From CAZDDB01 sp963843285 (GTDB taxonomy: Bacteria > Acidobacteriota > HRBIN11 > JAKEFK01), in assembly GCA_963843285.1 (NCBI GenBank), contig CAWJJO010000018.1, forward strand, positions 183,610-247,609: DNA of 64,000 nt, given 5' to 3'. The translations under genes were made by a program, and so were the position numbers. Within the stretch, counting starts at the first letter, position 1. Every line of letters starts with the position of its first letter. Below are positions 8,126-17,099 of the stretch, piece by piece. Below the pieces are notes generated by a model. That model was given only the letters and a program-made list of their open reading frames with translations. It was not told where the DNA came from and did no database searches.

Positions 8126-9898
8126 ATGAAGAAATCAAAAAACGGGAGTTCTGTGCTGACAGCAGCGGAAATGGGAGCCCGCCAACGGGAGATTTCCGTT
8201 TCGGAATTTTTTACCAAGAACCGGCATCTTCTCGGATTTGACAATCCGCGGAAGGCGCTTTTAACCTGTGTGAAAGAGGCAGTCGACAACTCGCTGGACG
8301 CCTGCGAAGAAGCGGGGATTCTACCGGAGGTTCTGGTTCAGATCGAAGTCGCCGGCCAGGGCGAACCTCTGCCTTCGCCGTCCCAGGCTACGCGGTTCCG
8401 GATTACGATTACCGACAACGGTCCGGGAATTGTGCGGGAACAAATCCCTCGTATTTTTGCCAAGTTATTGTACGGATCAAAATTCCACCGTCTTCGTATG
8501 AGCAGGGGCCAGCAGGGAATCGGAATTTCCGCAGCTGGTATGTACGGACAGCTAACGACAGGAAAGCCGGTGAGAATTATCTCCCGCATCAGCGACCGCA
8601 AACCTGCGAACTACTTCGAGATCCAGATCGATACCAGGAAGAATGAGCCAATTATCCATAAGAAGAACGAGATCGAATGGGAACATGCCCGTGGCACGCA
8701 GGTCACAATTGAATTAGAAGGAAAATACCAGAGAGGACGCGCCTCGGTCGATGAATATCTGGAATTGACCAGCATTGCAAATCCTCATGCCACGTTTGTT
8801 TACAGCAGTCCGGAAGGACAGACGATCCGTTACGAACGCACCTTTTCGGAGCTTCCGGCGGCGACGAGGGAGATCAAGCCACATCCGTACGGAATCGAGC
8901 TTGGCATGCTTCTGAAGATGATGCATGATACGAAAAGCCACTGGCTATCCGGATTCTTGACCGGTGATTTTTCACGAGTTTCCCCGCGCACCGCTTCGGA
9001 GATCTGCAAGACGGCCGGGCTGGATCCTCATGCTCATCCGCGTCGAATTGCGCGGGACCAGGCAGAAAAACTCTATCGTGCGATCCAATCCACAAAAATC
9101 ATGGCGCCTCCCACGGATTGTATCTCTCCGATCGGAGAAAAGGCGATTCTCGCCGGGCTTTACAAAGAGATTCGCTGCGATTTCTACACGGCAGCTACCC
9201 GCCCTCCGTCTGTCTATCGCGGGAATCCTTTTGCGATCGAAGTCGGGCTTGCTTACGGTACCGGAAACGGTTCTCAGTCCGAGGCTGCAAAGAAGGCCGC
9301 TCTAGCCGAAGGAGAGACGCATGAGGAGGACTTCGAACTGGCGCGGGTAATCCGATATGCGAATCGTGTTCCGCTTCTCTATCAGCAATCATCTTGCAGC
9401 GCCTATAAGGCAGTTCTGGAAACTGGATGGAAAAACTACGGCATCGGTCAATCGAGAGGCGCGTTGCCGCAGGGACCTCTGGTAGTGTTTATTCATATGG
9501 CCTCCGTGTGGGTTCCGTTCACCAGTGAATCCAAAGAAGCGATCGCCGATTACGATGAGATCCGGAAAGAAATGAAGCTTGCTTTGCAGGAGTGCGGCCG
9601 GCGCCTGGGCACTTATTTGAGAAAGCGCGAGCATGCGAAAAGCGAATACGGTCGGCGGAACATCTTTGCGCTTTATATTGAAGAAGTCGCTGAAGCCTGC
9701 GGGCGCCTAAAGCAGGGGAAAATGGACACGGAAAAGCTTAAGAAGCAATTGATGAAGATTGCGGTCAGAAAGACCGGAGGCGAGAAAACCGATGAGCTGC
9801 TAGGGCGGAAGAAAGATCTGGAAGACGAGATGCCACATTCCATCATCATCACGCCCGACGGTCCTCAGGGTGAGATTCCCGGAATTCAGGGGGCGTAA
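8126..9898 (+). CDS. top6B: DNA topoisomerase VI subunit B
   Basis: This is the ATPase subunit of the type IIB topoisomerase, which gates strand passage through dimerisation. The 590-residue protein has the GHKL (Bergerat) motifs. The N box EAVDNSLDAC is at 51-60 with N55, the G1 box DNGPGI is at 97-102, and the GQQGIGISAAG lid is at 128-138. The transducer follows, with the switch lysine K470 in FTSESKEAIADYDEI. A helix-two-turn-helix region lies between them (about 270-340, ending near SPIGEKAILAGL). The length is close to archaeal Top6B. Subunit A follows after two bases. Topoisomerase VI is an archaeal/plant enzyme found in only a minority of bacteria, so lateral acquisition is likely. 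Confidence 0.95.
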   Translation: MKKSKNGSSVLTAAEMGARQREISVSEFFTKNRHLLGFDNPRKALLTCVKEAVDNSLDACEEAGILPEVLVQIEVAGQGEPLPSPSQATRFRITITDNGPGIVREQIPRIFAKLLYGSKFHRLRMSRGQQGIGISAAGMYGQLTTGKPVRIISRISDRKPANYFEIQIDTRKNEPIIHKKNEIEWEHARGTQVTIELEGKYQRGRASVDEYLELTSIANPHATFVYSSPEGQTIRYERTFSELPAATREIKPHPYGIELGMLLKMMHDTKSHWLSGFLTGDFSRVSPRTASEICKTAGLDPHAHPRRIARDQAEKLYRAIQSTKIMAPPTDCISPIGEKAILAGLYKEIRCDFYTAATRPPSVYRGNPFAIEVGLAYGTGNGSQSEAAKKAALAEGETHEEDFELARVIRYANRVPLLYQQSSCSAYKAVLETGWKNYGIGQSRGALPQGPLVVFIHMASVWVPFTSESKEAIADYDEIRKEMKLALQECGRRLGTYLRKREHAKSEYGRRNIFALYIEEVAEACGRLKQGKMDTEKLKKQLMKIAVRKTGGEKTDELLGRKKDLEDEMPHSIIITPDGPQGEIPGIQGA

Positions 9899-9900
9899 GC

Positions 9901-11001
9901 ATGGCAAAAGCGAAGAAGACCAAAGACGTGGAGGCGAAACTGATTTCGCTTGCCGATGAAGTGATCTTGGCGGCAAAAGCGAATCGCGATCCCGCGTTCC
10001 TGATCCCTTCCCGCACCCTCTCGAACGTCAATTTCAATCCCAAAAAGGGAATCATCGAGATGGGAAAAGCGAAGCAGGAACGTACCTTTTTCAATACCGG
10101 AATGGCAAAGAAATTCATGCAAACCATGCTGGTTGCAGACGCCCTGTCGGAGTTGCAAAGACAGGATCTGACTACGTCACTTCGTGAAATCTACTACCGC
10201 ACCAAGCATACGATTCAAGATTCGCATGAGAACACATTCGATTCTCAGGGCGAATCGGATCCGATCATAGAAGATCTGGAAGTGGGTCTGGATGCGCTGC
10301 GCGAAGAGCTGCACGTTCGCGCTGAAAATACGGGGACAGTGGTTGGCCCGCTAGTGCTTGTCGATGATGGAGATACGATCGATTGCACCCGGCTCGGGAA
10401 AGGCGGCTATTCCGTACCATCCATCGTGGAGCCGGACTATATCCATATCAAGAAATGCACTGCCGATTTTGTGCTACTTGTAGAAAAAGGAACGCAGTGG
10501 AATCGACTTTCGGAGGACAAATTTTGGAAGAAACACAACTGCATCCTATTGACAGGAAACGGACAACCTCCACGTGGTGTCCGTCGTCTTTCCCGTCGTC
10601 TGAACGACGAACACAAATTACCGGTATATGTGCTGGTAGATAACGATCCATGGGGGTATTACATCTTCTCAGTCGTCAAACAGGGCTCGATCAGCCTGGC
10701 TTACGAATCGCAACGAATGGCTGTTCCGGACGCAAAATTTATCGGTCTCGCAAGCGGCGATCCGGAAGAATATGGTCTGCCCCGAAACATCGGAATCAAG
10801 TTAAACGACAAAGACATTGCGCGCGCAAAAGAGATCATGAACTATCCATGGTTTCAGAAAAAAGCATGGCAAGTTGAAATCAAGCGAATGCTTGCCTCCG
10901 GTTTGAAGTACGAGCTGGATGCCCTGGCAAATAAAGACTTTCGCTTTCTCACAACGCACTATCTGCCGAAGAAGTTGAAAAGCAAAAAATGGCTCGATTA
11001 G
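9901..11001 (+). CDS. top6A: DNA topoisomerase VI subunit A (Spo11 homologue)
   Basis: This is the DNA-cleaving subunit, related to the eukaryotic meiotic nuclease Spo11. The 366-residue protein has a winged-helix 5Y-CAP domain with the cleavage tyrosine Y99 in LREIYYRTKH. A Toprim domain follows, with E195 in LLVEKGTQW and the metal pair D247/D249 in VLVDNDPWGYY. All residues needed for cleavage are intact, so the enzyme is probably active. It starts two bases after subunit B, giving a two-gene operon. The order B then A matches most archaea. Confidence 0.95.
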   Translation: MAKAKKTKDVEAKLISLADEVILAAKANRDPAFLIPSRTLSNVNFNPKKGIIEMGKAKQERTFFNTGMAKKFMQTMLVADALSELQRQDLTTSLREIYYRTKHTIQDSHENTFDSQGESDPIIEDLEVGLDALREELHVRAENTGTVVGPLVLVDDGDTIDCTRLGKGGYSVPSIVEPDYIHIKKCTADFVLLVEKGTQWNRLSEDKFWKKHNCILLTGNGQPPRGVRRLSRRLNDEHKLPVYVLVDNDPWGYYIFSVVKQGSISLAYESQRMAVPDAKFIGLASGDPEEYGLPRNIGIKLNDKDIARAKEIMNYPWFQKKAWQVEIKRMLASGLKYELDALANKDFRFLTTHYLPKKLKSKKWLD

Positions 11002-11004
11002 GCC

Positions 11005-11050
11005 TATGGAGCGCAGGCGTCCCGCCTGCATTATGGACCGCACGCCTCCG
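11005..11050. repeat. GC-rich palindromic repeat after the topoisomerase VI operon
   Basis: GGAGCGCAGGCGTCCCGCCTGC contains complementary GCAGGC/GCCTGC halves and is followed by a looser copy (CCGCACGCCTCC). Related text occurs at 17019, 21815, 42176 and 53018. The position directly behind top6A would let it serve as a transcription terminator hairpin, though no T-run follows. Confidence 0.5.
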
Positions 11051-11122
11051 GACTGCTCTCCTAAGAATCCACTGTGGATGGCGATGATTCCTCATCAGCT
11101 GATTAGTGATCAGAGGACTTGA

Positions 11123-11572
11123 CTATAGAAGGTCCTGAATCAGAAGGACGTCCATGGCATCGATTTTTGAAAATACTTCATCGTTCGTAACGAATCCGGT
11201 TGCTCGTGCAACCAATGCGGTGGCGGCTTGAATGGCATCTGGTGTTCTCAGTTTGTGCTCAGCACGGATCCGGGCAGCTTGGTCGGCGATCTCCAGTGTT
11301 AGTTCGACCCAGGTTAGATTTGGATACGTGGAGAAGAGCGCGTAGAATTCGTTTACAAGATCCAAATTGGAGAGTTGATAGGGTCGAACCAATAGTTCGA
11401 GCATGGTCGTAGTTGAAGTCACCGCAGTGCCTTTGGCCTTTGCAAGCCAATCGAATATCGGGTGGACTATATCCGCATAAGGTTCAAAATCTTCGATTTG
11501 ATAGATGAAGGTCATGGTATCCAATCCGATGACTTGATGCCTTTTCAGAAAAGCGGCGAGCCTCTTGCTCAC
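11123..11572 (-). CDS. PIN-domain toxin, VapC-like
   Basis: PIN-domain toxins of VapBC modules are Mg-dependent RNases that cut tRNA or rRNA. The 149-residue protein shows the acidic positions in order: D18 in VIGLDTMTF, a glutamate in TMLELLVRP, an aspartate in LRTPDAIQAATA and a final aspartate in GFVTNDEVF. The start overlaps the stop of the upstream antitoxin gene by four bases, the usual coupling. It is slightly longer than most VapC. Function as a toxin is inferred from domain plus pairing. Confidence 0.85.
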   Translation of the reverse strand: MSKRLAAFLKRHQVIGLDTMTFIYQIEDFEPYADIVHPIFDWLAKAKGTAVTSTTTMLELLVRPYQLSNLDLVNEFYALFSTYPNLTWVELTLEIADQAARIRAEHKLRTPDAIQAATALVARATGFVTNDEVFSKIDAMDVLLIQDLL

Positions 11573-11787
11573 CGCCAGCTTTCTCTCTCTTTCCGCAGAT
11601 AACCGGAGGGATATACGCCTTTGCCGATCCCTCGGATCGCCTTCGAGTATTTCTTCACTTTCGGCAACAGGATCACAACATTTCCACGGACCACAACCAG
11701 AATCTTGTCTCCTGGTTCGATTTGAAGAGCGGTCCGCGCCTGTCTGGGAATTACAATCTGATTCTTACTGGATAATTTAGCTTCCAT
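11569..11787 (-). CDS. AbrB/MazE/SpoVT-fold antitoxin, VapB-like
   Basis: The 72-residue protein has a swapped-hairpin AbrB DNA-binding domain at its N-terminus (SSKNQIVIPRQARTALQIEPGDKILVVV). The basic tail (KKYSKAIRGIGKG...) likely wraps the PIN toxin encoded immediately downstream. Such antitoxins bind their own promoter as a complex with the toxin. The short upstream gap (11788-11869) is AT-rich (TTTTAATAAAAAGTAAAG) and plausibly contains that promoter. It overlaps the toxin start by four bases. Confidence 0.85.
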   Translation of the reverse strand: MEAKLSSKNQIVIPRQARTALQIEPGDKILVVVRGNVVILLPKVKKYSKAIRGIGKGVYPSGYLRKERESWR

Positions 11788-11869
11788 ACTTTACATTTTA
11801 ATAAAAAGTAAAGCATAGAGTCAAATGCTTTTGCTTCCAGAGTTCAAGCGTAAAACCCGCAGAAAGTGG

Positions 11870-12895
11870 TTATGCCGATTCTTTACTGTTTTCAGCGATC
11901 TTCTTCAGTTTCGCTGCGGTGAGACCTTCGTGCCAAAGGAAAGCGACCCCGAGGATCGTTACAGGCACAAAGGTTATGAAGTGTCCAATGACAGCGACTG
12001 CACTGGCCATGGACTCCGGAACACCGAAAAAACGAGAAAGTCCAATTTTGCATGCGAGATGATAACTTCCTACCGCGCCCGGTGTCGGCACCGCAATTCC
12101 GATTGCTAACAAGATCATGACGAGAAAAGTCCCTGTGTAAGGAAAGCCGGGAACGTAGGCCCGGACACCGGCCCAAAAACCGGCACAAATCAGCAGCCAG
12201 AACGCGATCGACCAGCATCCGATCTTAATTAGAAGCTTGGGGTCGTGCAAAATGGACAAACCCTCTATAAACGAATCCAAAATCCCATCCAATGAATGCG
12301 CAATTCTAGCCGGCATGATTCTGTCAAGTCTTTGAACCAGCCTGCGTACCAGCACCGGTTTTGTCTTCAGGTAGTAAAGAAAAATTGCAATACAGGTGAC
12401 AACAGCAAAGAGGATGAGACCCGCCTCTTTCAATTCACTTAAGGATGCGCGGGCTTCCGGACTCAATTCTTCAGGACGGACGAGTACCAGCAGATAGATT
12501 ACGAGTATGAATAGGATGCTGAGAGTATCAAAGAGCCGTTCAATCACTACAGTTGCCAGAGCTGCTGAGCGGCTGATGTTTTCTTTGCTTCCAAGCAAAT
12601 ACGGTCTTACGAGTTCTCCGATCTTCGCCGGGAAAATCGTGCTGGCAGCGAACCCGATAACGGTGGTGTTGTAGAGATTCCAGATTTTAGTTTTCTTGAT
12701 CGGAAGGAAAAAATAACGCCATCGGACAGCGCGCATAAAGTAATTCAAAAGGATGAGCGCGGTGCTCAGCATGAGCCAGTAGGGATTTCCCCGGCAGATG
12801 TCTGTCCATACCTGATGGATGTCTATATTTCTAAGAAACAGGTACAGGAAGATCCCTGCCAGCGCGATCCCGATCAGAAACCGGCCTTTTGTCAT
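11870..12895 (-). CDS. Polytopic membrane protein of the LPG synthase TM/flippase-like (UPF0104) family
   Basis: The 341-residue protein has about eight hydrophobic segments. It also has the family signatures RAVRWRYFF (near 56), TIFPAKIGELVRPYLL (near 90) and VPTPGAVGSYHLACKIGL (near 285). Relatives include the membrane domain of lysylphosphatidylglycerol synthase and AglD-type proteins, which move or modify lipid-linked compounds. There is no C-terminal aminoacyl-transfer domain here, so lysyl-PG synthesis is unlikely. The substrate is unknown. Confidence 0.8.
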   Translation of the reverse strand: MTKGRFLIGIALAGIFLYLFLRNIDIHQVWTDICRGNPYWLMLSTALILLNYFMRAVRWRYFFLPIKKTKIWNLYNTTVIGFAASTIFPAKIGELVRPYLLGSKENISRSAALATVVIERLFDTLSILFILVIYLLVLVRPEELSPEARASLSELKEAGLILFAVVTCIAIFLYYLKTKPVLVRRLVQRLDRIMPARIAHSLDGILDSFIEGLSILHDPKLLIKIGCWSIAFWLLICAGFWAGVRAYVPGFPYTGTFLVMILLAIGIAVPTPGAVGSYHLACKIGLSRFFGVPESMASAVAVIGHFITFVPVTILGVAFLWHEGLTAAKLKKIAENSKESA

Positions 12896-12897
12896 TC

Positions 12898-13057
12898 GGA
12901 TTCACCACAAAGGCACAAAGACCACAAAGAAGAGAATAGGCAAAGAAACGGGGAAAAGCATGCACGAGGACGTAGTGAACCTTTCTTTCGTTTTGGTTGC
13001 AGTGATTCTGGGTTAATACAATTCCTTGCTTTGTGATCTCGTGTCTTTGTAGTGAAT
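12898..13057. repeat. Dispersed inverted repeat between two minus-strand genes
   Basis: The left end reads ATTCACCACAAAGGCACAAAG and the right end TCGTGTCTTTGTAGTGAAT, which are imperfect reverse complements. It fills the entire 164-base space between the flippase-like gene and the FabL-like gene. It is a member of the TTTCACCACAAAGGCAC family described at 4744. Confidence 0.7.
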
Positions 13058-13059
13058 TT

Positions 13060-13863
13060 CTATTTTGTGCCAACGAACATCTCGCCGCCATCCACGTTAA
13101 TCACATTGCCGGTGAGCCAATAAGTATCCGGATCTGCGAGAACACCGATTGCGCGTGCGACATCGACGGGAGTTGTTAGCCGGCCCGAGGGATTCCGGGC
13201 CATGGCTGCTTCCATCATTTTTTCGTGTCCCGGAATTTTTTGAAGACTTGGCGTTTCCGTGACGCCTGCGCGAATTGCGTTGACCGTGATTCCCTTTGGT
13301 GCCAATTCCAGGGTCAATTGGCGCATATGGGACTCTAGGGCAGATTTCGCTGCTGAGACCGGGCCATAATTGGCTGCTGCCAGAACGCTCCCGAGACTCG
13401 TCATGCCAAAAATGCGCGAACCCGATCGCAAAAGGTCCGCTTGCAGAAGATCCTGCGTCCAGTACACCAGGGAATGCGCCATAACATCCAGTGTCATGTT
13501 CATCTGTGCTGGACTAATCTGATCCTCCGGCTTCTCTCCGATGAAAGGCTTCAATGTTCCAAATGCAAGCGAATGCAGCAGCACCCGAACGAAACCGTCC
13601 CCGATTTCTTCTTTCAGTTTTGATACCGTTTCACGCCGCTTCTCTTCATCGGCTGCGTTGATATTGAAAAACAGGGATCGACGCCCGGTCCTTTCAATTT
13701 TCGTGATGACTTCCTGGACGTGAGGCATAGTGCCGCGGCGATCGAGGTGGACGCCACAAATATGTAAGCCCCTGCGTGCCAGTTCGATCGCTGTCGCTTC
13801 GCCAAAACCGCTCGAAGCGCCGAGAATTACTGCAAAATCCTGTTCTCCAAACCGTTGATTCAT
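13060..13863 (-). CDS. Short-chain dehydrogenase, enoyl-ACP reductase III (FabL)-like
   Basis: The 267-residue protein is a Rossmann-fold SDR with the cofactor loop GASSGFGE at 15-22. The active-site pair is spaced Y-x6-K (NYGPVSAAK), as in FabI/FabL enoyl reductases. Ordinary SDRs use Y-x3-K. Further matches to FabL are SLGSVLAAANYGPVS, LELAPKGITVNAI and a C-terminal NVINVDGGE. FabL reduces enoyl-ACP with NADPH in the last step of fatty acid elongation. HLDRRG after beta 2 fits NADPH preference. It stands alone, without other fab genes. Confidence 0.75.
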   Translation of the reverse strand: MNQRFGEQDFAVILGASSGFGEATAIELARRGLHICGVHLDRRGTMPHVQEVITKIERTGRRSLFFNINAADEEKRRETVSKLKEEIGDGFVRVLLHSLAFGTLKPFIGEKPEDQISPAQMNMTLDVMAHSLVYWTQDLLQADLLRSGSRIFGMTSLGSVLAAANYGPVSAAKSALESHMRQLTLELAPKGITVNAIRAGVTETPSLQKIPGHEKMMEAAMARNPSGRLTTPVDVARAIGVLADPDTYWLTGNVINVDGGEMFVGTK

Positions 13864-13906
13864 GGAGCAAAAAGTAACACAAGCGCCGGGAAGTGTAAAG
13901 GACGGG

Positions 13907-14818
13907 CTAAACTTCTTCCAGAACCGGAGGTTTTTCCGATTTCAGGATCAAAATCAGAATTGCCGATAGAATCAGCGCTGCGCCAAATATCTGTCCGACC
14001 GTGAGGGTTTCGCCGAGAATCAAGAAGGCGAACAAAGTTGCAGTGACGGTCTCACTGGTTGAAGCGATCGCTCCGCCCGTCGGACTGACGCGGCGGAGAC
14101 CGGAAAGGAAGATCGCGAAGGGAATCAAAGTCGAACAAACAGCAAAGAAAACCGTTTTACTCCACAATCGACTCGCGGATATTTGCTCCATCGTTTCAAT
14201 CGGACTCTGGATCGCGCACCAGAAGATCGCTGCGATCGTGTAACCGAAAAATACAAGTGTCCAGGCGGAATGCCTTTGACCCATTCTGTGGGACAAAACC
14301 ACATAGAAGGCGAAGGAAAGGTTCGATATCAATGCGCTTACCAGCCCGGCCGCCGGAATGCTCTGGTTATGAGATTTGTAGAGTTCCACCATCATGTAGG
14401 TTCCGGAAAGGGAGAGAAGCAGCGCAAAGAGTTTGACGCGAGTGAGTTTTTCCCTTCCGCTGACCAGGCCAAAAAGCAAGATGAGAACCGGAGCCGTAAA
14501 CTGAATAAAGACGGCGAGCGCAATATTCAGACGGCTGACTGCATAGTAGTAAGACACGTTCACCAGAGCCAGGCCGGGAATGGCCAACAGGAAAAAGTGG
14601 GGAAGATCGGCGATCTTGATTTTCAAATGCTTGCGGCCAAGAAGGAGCAAGATAGGAAGAAGCACAACCGATGTAACCACCGACCGGATTTCCATCAGCA
14701 TCGTGGTGGTGACTCCGGCCTTCATGATGCTTTTCCCCAGACTTGCGGAAGCGCCAAAAAAACAGGAAGCAAGCACGATCAAGCCGTATCCTGCGGCCTG
14801 TTTCAGATCGGATTTCAT
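13907..14818 (-). CDS. EamA/DMT-family drug/metabolite exporter
   Basis: The product has about 303 residues and ten hydrophobic segments in two EamA repeats. The second repeat shows the typical PTGGAIASTSETVTATLFAFLILGE stretch near the C-terminus in shortened form (ETVTATLFAFLILGETL). I chose the ATG at 14818 (MKSDLKQAAGYG). The longer frame from 14911 adds a polar, non-conserved extension lying over the previous gene. With that start it overlaps the upstream stop by four bases (ATGA). The substrate is unknown; relatives export amino acids or small metabolites. Confidence 0.8.
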   Translation of the reverse strand: MKSDLKQAAGYGLIVLASCFFGASASLGKSIMKAGVTTTMLMEIRSVVTSVVLLPILLLLGRKHLKIKIADLPHFFLLAIPGLALVNVSYYYAVSRLNIALAVFIQFTAPVLILLFGLVSGREKLTRVKLFALLLSLSGTYMMVELYKSHNQSIPAAGLVSALISNLSFAFYVVLSHRMGQRHSAWTLVFFGYTIAAIFWCAIQSPIETMEQISASRLWSKTVFFAVCSTLIPFAIFLSGLRRVSPTGGAIASTSETVTATLFAFLILGETLTVGQIFGAALILSAILILILKSEKPPVLEEV

Positions 14819-15621
14819 GGCTCCGGTGAACCGGGAGCAGGAGATGCGGGAACGGCGCCAGGTCGCGGAAAGATGTCGTAAAATCGATTCACACTCTCCT
14901 GCCGCTCCCAATGAACGAGAGCCACACGGGCGTCAAACTTAAAACGAATCGATTCGGGCAACCATACATCCTCGTGTTGTTGGAGGGAATATTCAAGTTC
15001 GAGAGTGTCCAGTTTCGCCAGAAGCCCCAATCCAAACTTGATACTTTCCTTCAAAACGGCTTGCACCCACAACAGATTGAAATTCTCATCCGCGCGAAGC
15101 ATACCCTCGACATGATTCAGTACCTTTTCCATTCGATTCCGCTCAGAGAGTTTCGTGTTCTTGGGACGAAAGGTGTATTCGTAAAAGGCGCCGTGCTCCG
15201 CGGGCAGGCGAACGAAGTCATAACGATCGTAGAGTCCTTTCCATGCAATCTCCACATCCTTTTTGATTTCCTTTCGCTTGTCTTTCGTCTCTTTGCGAAA
15301 TTTCTCCCTGCGCTTTTGTTCTTCTTTCCTCTGTGCAGCATTCAGACTCTTTCCGTCGATTTCGATGAGTTCAGCGTATCGCTGATCTCCGATCCAGGTT
15401 GTCCGGAAAACACGCTTCTCTTCCTGTTTTACAGTTCCATCGTCCTCCAATTCTTTTTTCAAGGTCTCCTGATAGAAGCCGAATTGATCGATGCGCTTTT
15501 CATTCTCATCGACTCGATCAAAAATCTTTTTGAGAATTTGCTCATCTGTCAGTTTTTCTTCCGCGGGACAGGACAGCGGAAGGGACAACACAAGAATCAG
15601 GATCGCGATCAGGTGCTTCAT
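14815..15621 (-). CDS. Exported protein of unknown function
   Basis: The 268-residue product starts with a signal peptide (MKHLIAILILVLSLPLSCPAEE). The middle is very rich in Lys, Arg and Glu (about 105-135) and is likely helical. The C-terminal half holds alternating hydrophobic strands (LELEYSLQQHEDVWLPESI, FKFDARVALVHWE), reminiscent of LolA/LppX-like half-barrel folds. That resemblance is an impression, not a match. The tail is Pro/Ala-rich. It overlaps cutA upstream and the exporter downstream by four bases each, so all are co-translated. Confidence 0.7.
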   Translation of the reverse strand: MKHLIAILILVLSLPLSCPAEEKLTDEQILKKIFDRVDENEKRIDQFGFYQETLKKELEDDGTVKQEEKRVFRTTWIGDQRYAELIEIDGKSLNAAQRKEEQKRREKFRKETKDKRKEIKKDVEIAWKGLYDRYDFVRLPAEHGAFYEYTFRPKNTKLSERNRMEKVLNHVEGMLRADENFNLLWVQAVLKESIKFGLGLLAKLDTLELEYSLQQHEDVWLPESIRFKFDARVALVHWERQESVNRFYDIFPRPGAVPASPAPGSPEP

Positions 15622-15977
15622 GATTTTCCCGAAGATTTCCTGGTGGTTACGGAATCATCGATCCATTTCAGGTATTCAGGCAAGCCGTAAGCAACCGGGA
15701 TTGCGATTAGTTCTGGAGTTTCATAGCTGTGTATTTTCCGGAGAGTTTTTTCCAATCTACCGATCTTTGACTTGCTTGTCTTCAGAATCATGAGGACTTC
15801 GCTGTCCTTTTGGACGGATCCCTTCCACCGGTAAACGGAGGAAATGGAAGGGATGATGTTTACGCAGGCAACCAATCTGGCGTTCACCAGATACACGGCC
15901 ATCCGGTGCGCTTCTTCAACGCGATTTGTGGTAGTTAGCAGAAGGAGATAGTTGCCCGGAACCCGCTTTTTTTTCAT
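15618..15977 (-). CDS. cutA: CutA1 divalent-cation tolerance protein
   Basis: CutA1 is a small trimeric alpha/beta protein of ferredoxin-like fold, tied to copper and divalent-cation tolerance in E. coli. Its true function is still debated. The product carries the family blocks LLLTTTNRVEEAHRMA, ARLVACVNIIPSISSVYRWKG, EVLMILKTS and HSYETPELIAIPV. The ATG at 15977 gives 119 residues and starts 5 bases after the thrB stop. A TTG at 15986 would add three residues. It is in the middle of the minus-strand operon. Confidence 0.93.
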   Translation of the reverse strand: MKKKRVPGNYLLLLTTTNRVEEAHRMAVYLVNARLVACVNIIPSISSVYRWKGSVQKDSEVLMILKTSKSKIGRLEKTLRKIHSYETPELIAIPVAYGLPEYLKWIDDSVTTRKSSGKS

Positions 15978-15982
15978 CAAGA

Positions 15983-16912
15983 TCAATCTTCCAGCGACTC
16001 GATCCGGGCTCCCTCATTGTCCAGAACCACGTTTCTCAGCTCATACGAAATCTCGTGCATTGCCATCACTTCCTGGATCGCGGAACGAATCCGATTTTCA
16101 TGCACTCGATAGAAAACTGCAAAACTCGGACCTGAGCCGCAAATAAAAACGGCAGAATCATCCGGAAACTTGTCTGCTTCCAGCAAATCACGGGCAAACG
16201 GCATTAACGGCGCGCGGTACGGCTGATGGATTTGATCCCGTACACTTTCGCGTAACCCGTGAAAATTTCCATCCTGCAGGCAACCCATAAAATAAGCAAG
16301 GCGCTGCAGGTTCGCAACTACTGCTTGCTGGGGATACAGCTGAGGCAAAAGCCGGCGGGCTTCTTCTGTGGAAATTTCCCATTCTGGAATCAGCAAGAGA
16401 ATGCGCAAGCTTCGAGGGAAATGCAATTTCTGATGAAAGATCGATCCACAGTCGTCCTGCATCGCCACAGTAAACCCACCGAGTCCGGATGCGCAGAGAT
16501 TGTCCGGGTGGGCCTCCCACTGCAATGCAGTATGAAGAACTCTGGACATCTCCTGGCGCAGATTCATCAGCCGCGCAGCTGTCAGGATCGCGCTCAAGAT
16601 GGCACACCCCGAACTCCCAAGCCCGCGTTTGGGAGGGACTTCTGTTTCGATCGAGACCGTGAAGTTCCAATCATCCGGCGAAACGGGATAGCAGCTTCGT
16701 AGTACTTTCAGGAATAAATTGTCTTCCTCTGCAAATTCCAAAGGTTTGTTGTTCTGTTTCATTTCCAATTGGAATCGCGGTGACGAATAAATCGATGTTT
16801 TGAAATAGAGGGAGACTGCAAGCCCGAGCGCATCAAAACCACAACCCAGATTACTGATGCTTCCAGGGACCAGAATCTGGAAACTCTTAAACGCTTTTTC
16901 CCATTTTTTCAT
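15983..16912 (-). CDS. thrB: Homoserine kinase
   Basis: Homoserine kinase (GHMP family) phosphorylates L-homoserine in threonine synthesis. The protein shows the N-terminal VPGSISNLGCGFDALGLA, the ATP-binding loop PPKRGLGSSGCA and a C-terminal GSGPSFAVF motif. The ATG at 16912 gives 309 residues, close to the family norm. Starting at 16981 would add 23 residues rich in Cys and Arg that are not conserved. It is the first gene of an operon with cutA, a secreted protein and an exporter. No other threonine genes are nearby. Confidence 0.93.
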   Translation of the reverse strand: MKKWEKAFKSFQILVPGSISNLGCGFDALGLAVSLYFKTSIYSSPRFQLEMKQNNKPLEFAEEDNLFLKVLRSCYPVSPDDWNFTVSIETEVPPKRGLGSSGCAILSAILTAARLMNLRQEMSRVLHTALQWEAHPDNLCASGLGGFTVAMQDDCGSIFHQKLHFPRSLRILLLIPEWEISTEEARRLLPQLYPQQAVVANLQRLAYFMGCLQDGNFHGLRESVRDQIHQPYRAPLMPFARDLLEADKFPDDSAVFICGSGPSFAVFYRVHENRIRSAIQEVMAMHEISYELRNVVLDNEGARIESLED

Positions 16913-17018
16913 CCTGAACACTATCTTACAACAACTCCGTATCTGGAGATTGACGATTCTAACGGCAGCGCAATGATGCAATTCGCCTTAGGAACCTGGT
17001 CCAGGAAAGGGGAAGGGA

Positions 17019-17092
17019 AGCGCAGGCATTCCGCCTGTTTTAGGGACGTCTGTATGGTCGGATCCTGGAGCGCAGGCGATTCCGTCTGCGAG
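17019..17092. repeat. GC-rich dispersed repeat, two half copies
   Basis: GCGCAGGCATTCCGCCTG at 17020 and GCGCAGGCGATTCCGTCTGC at 17070 are two copies of the same short palindrome-like unit, related to the one at 11005. They lie in the short gap between the S41-family gene and thrB. Confidence 0.5.
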
Positions 17093-17099
17093 TTCGAAG

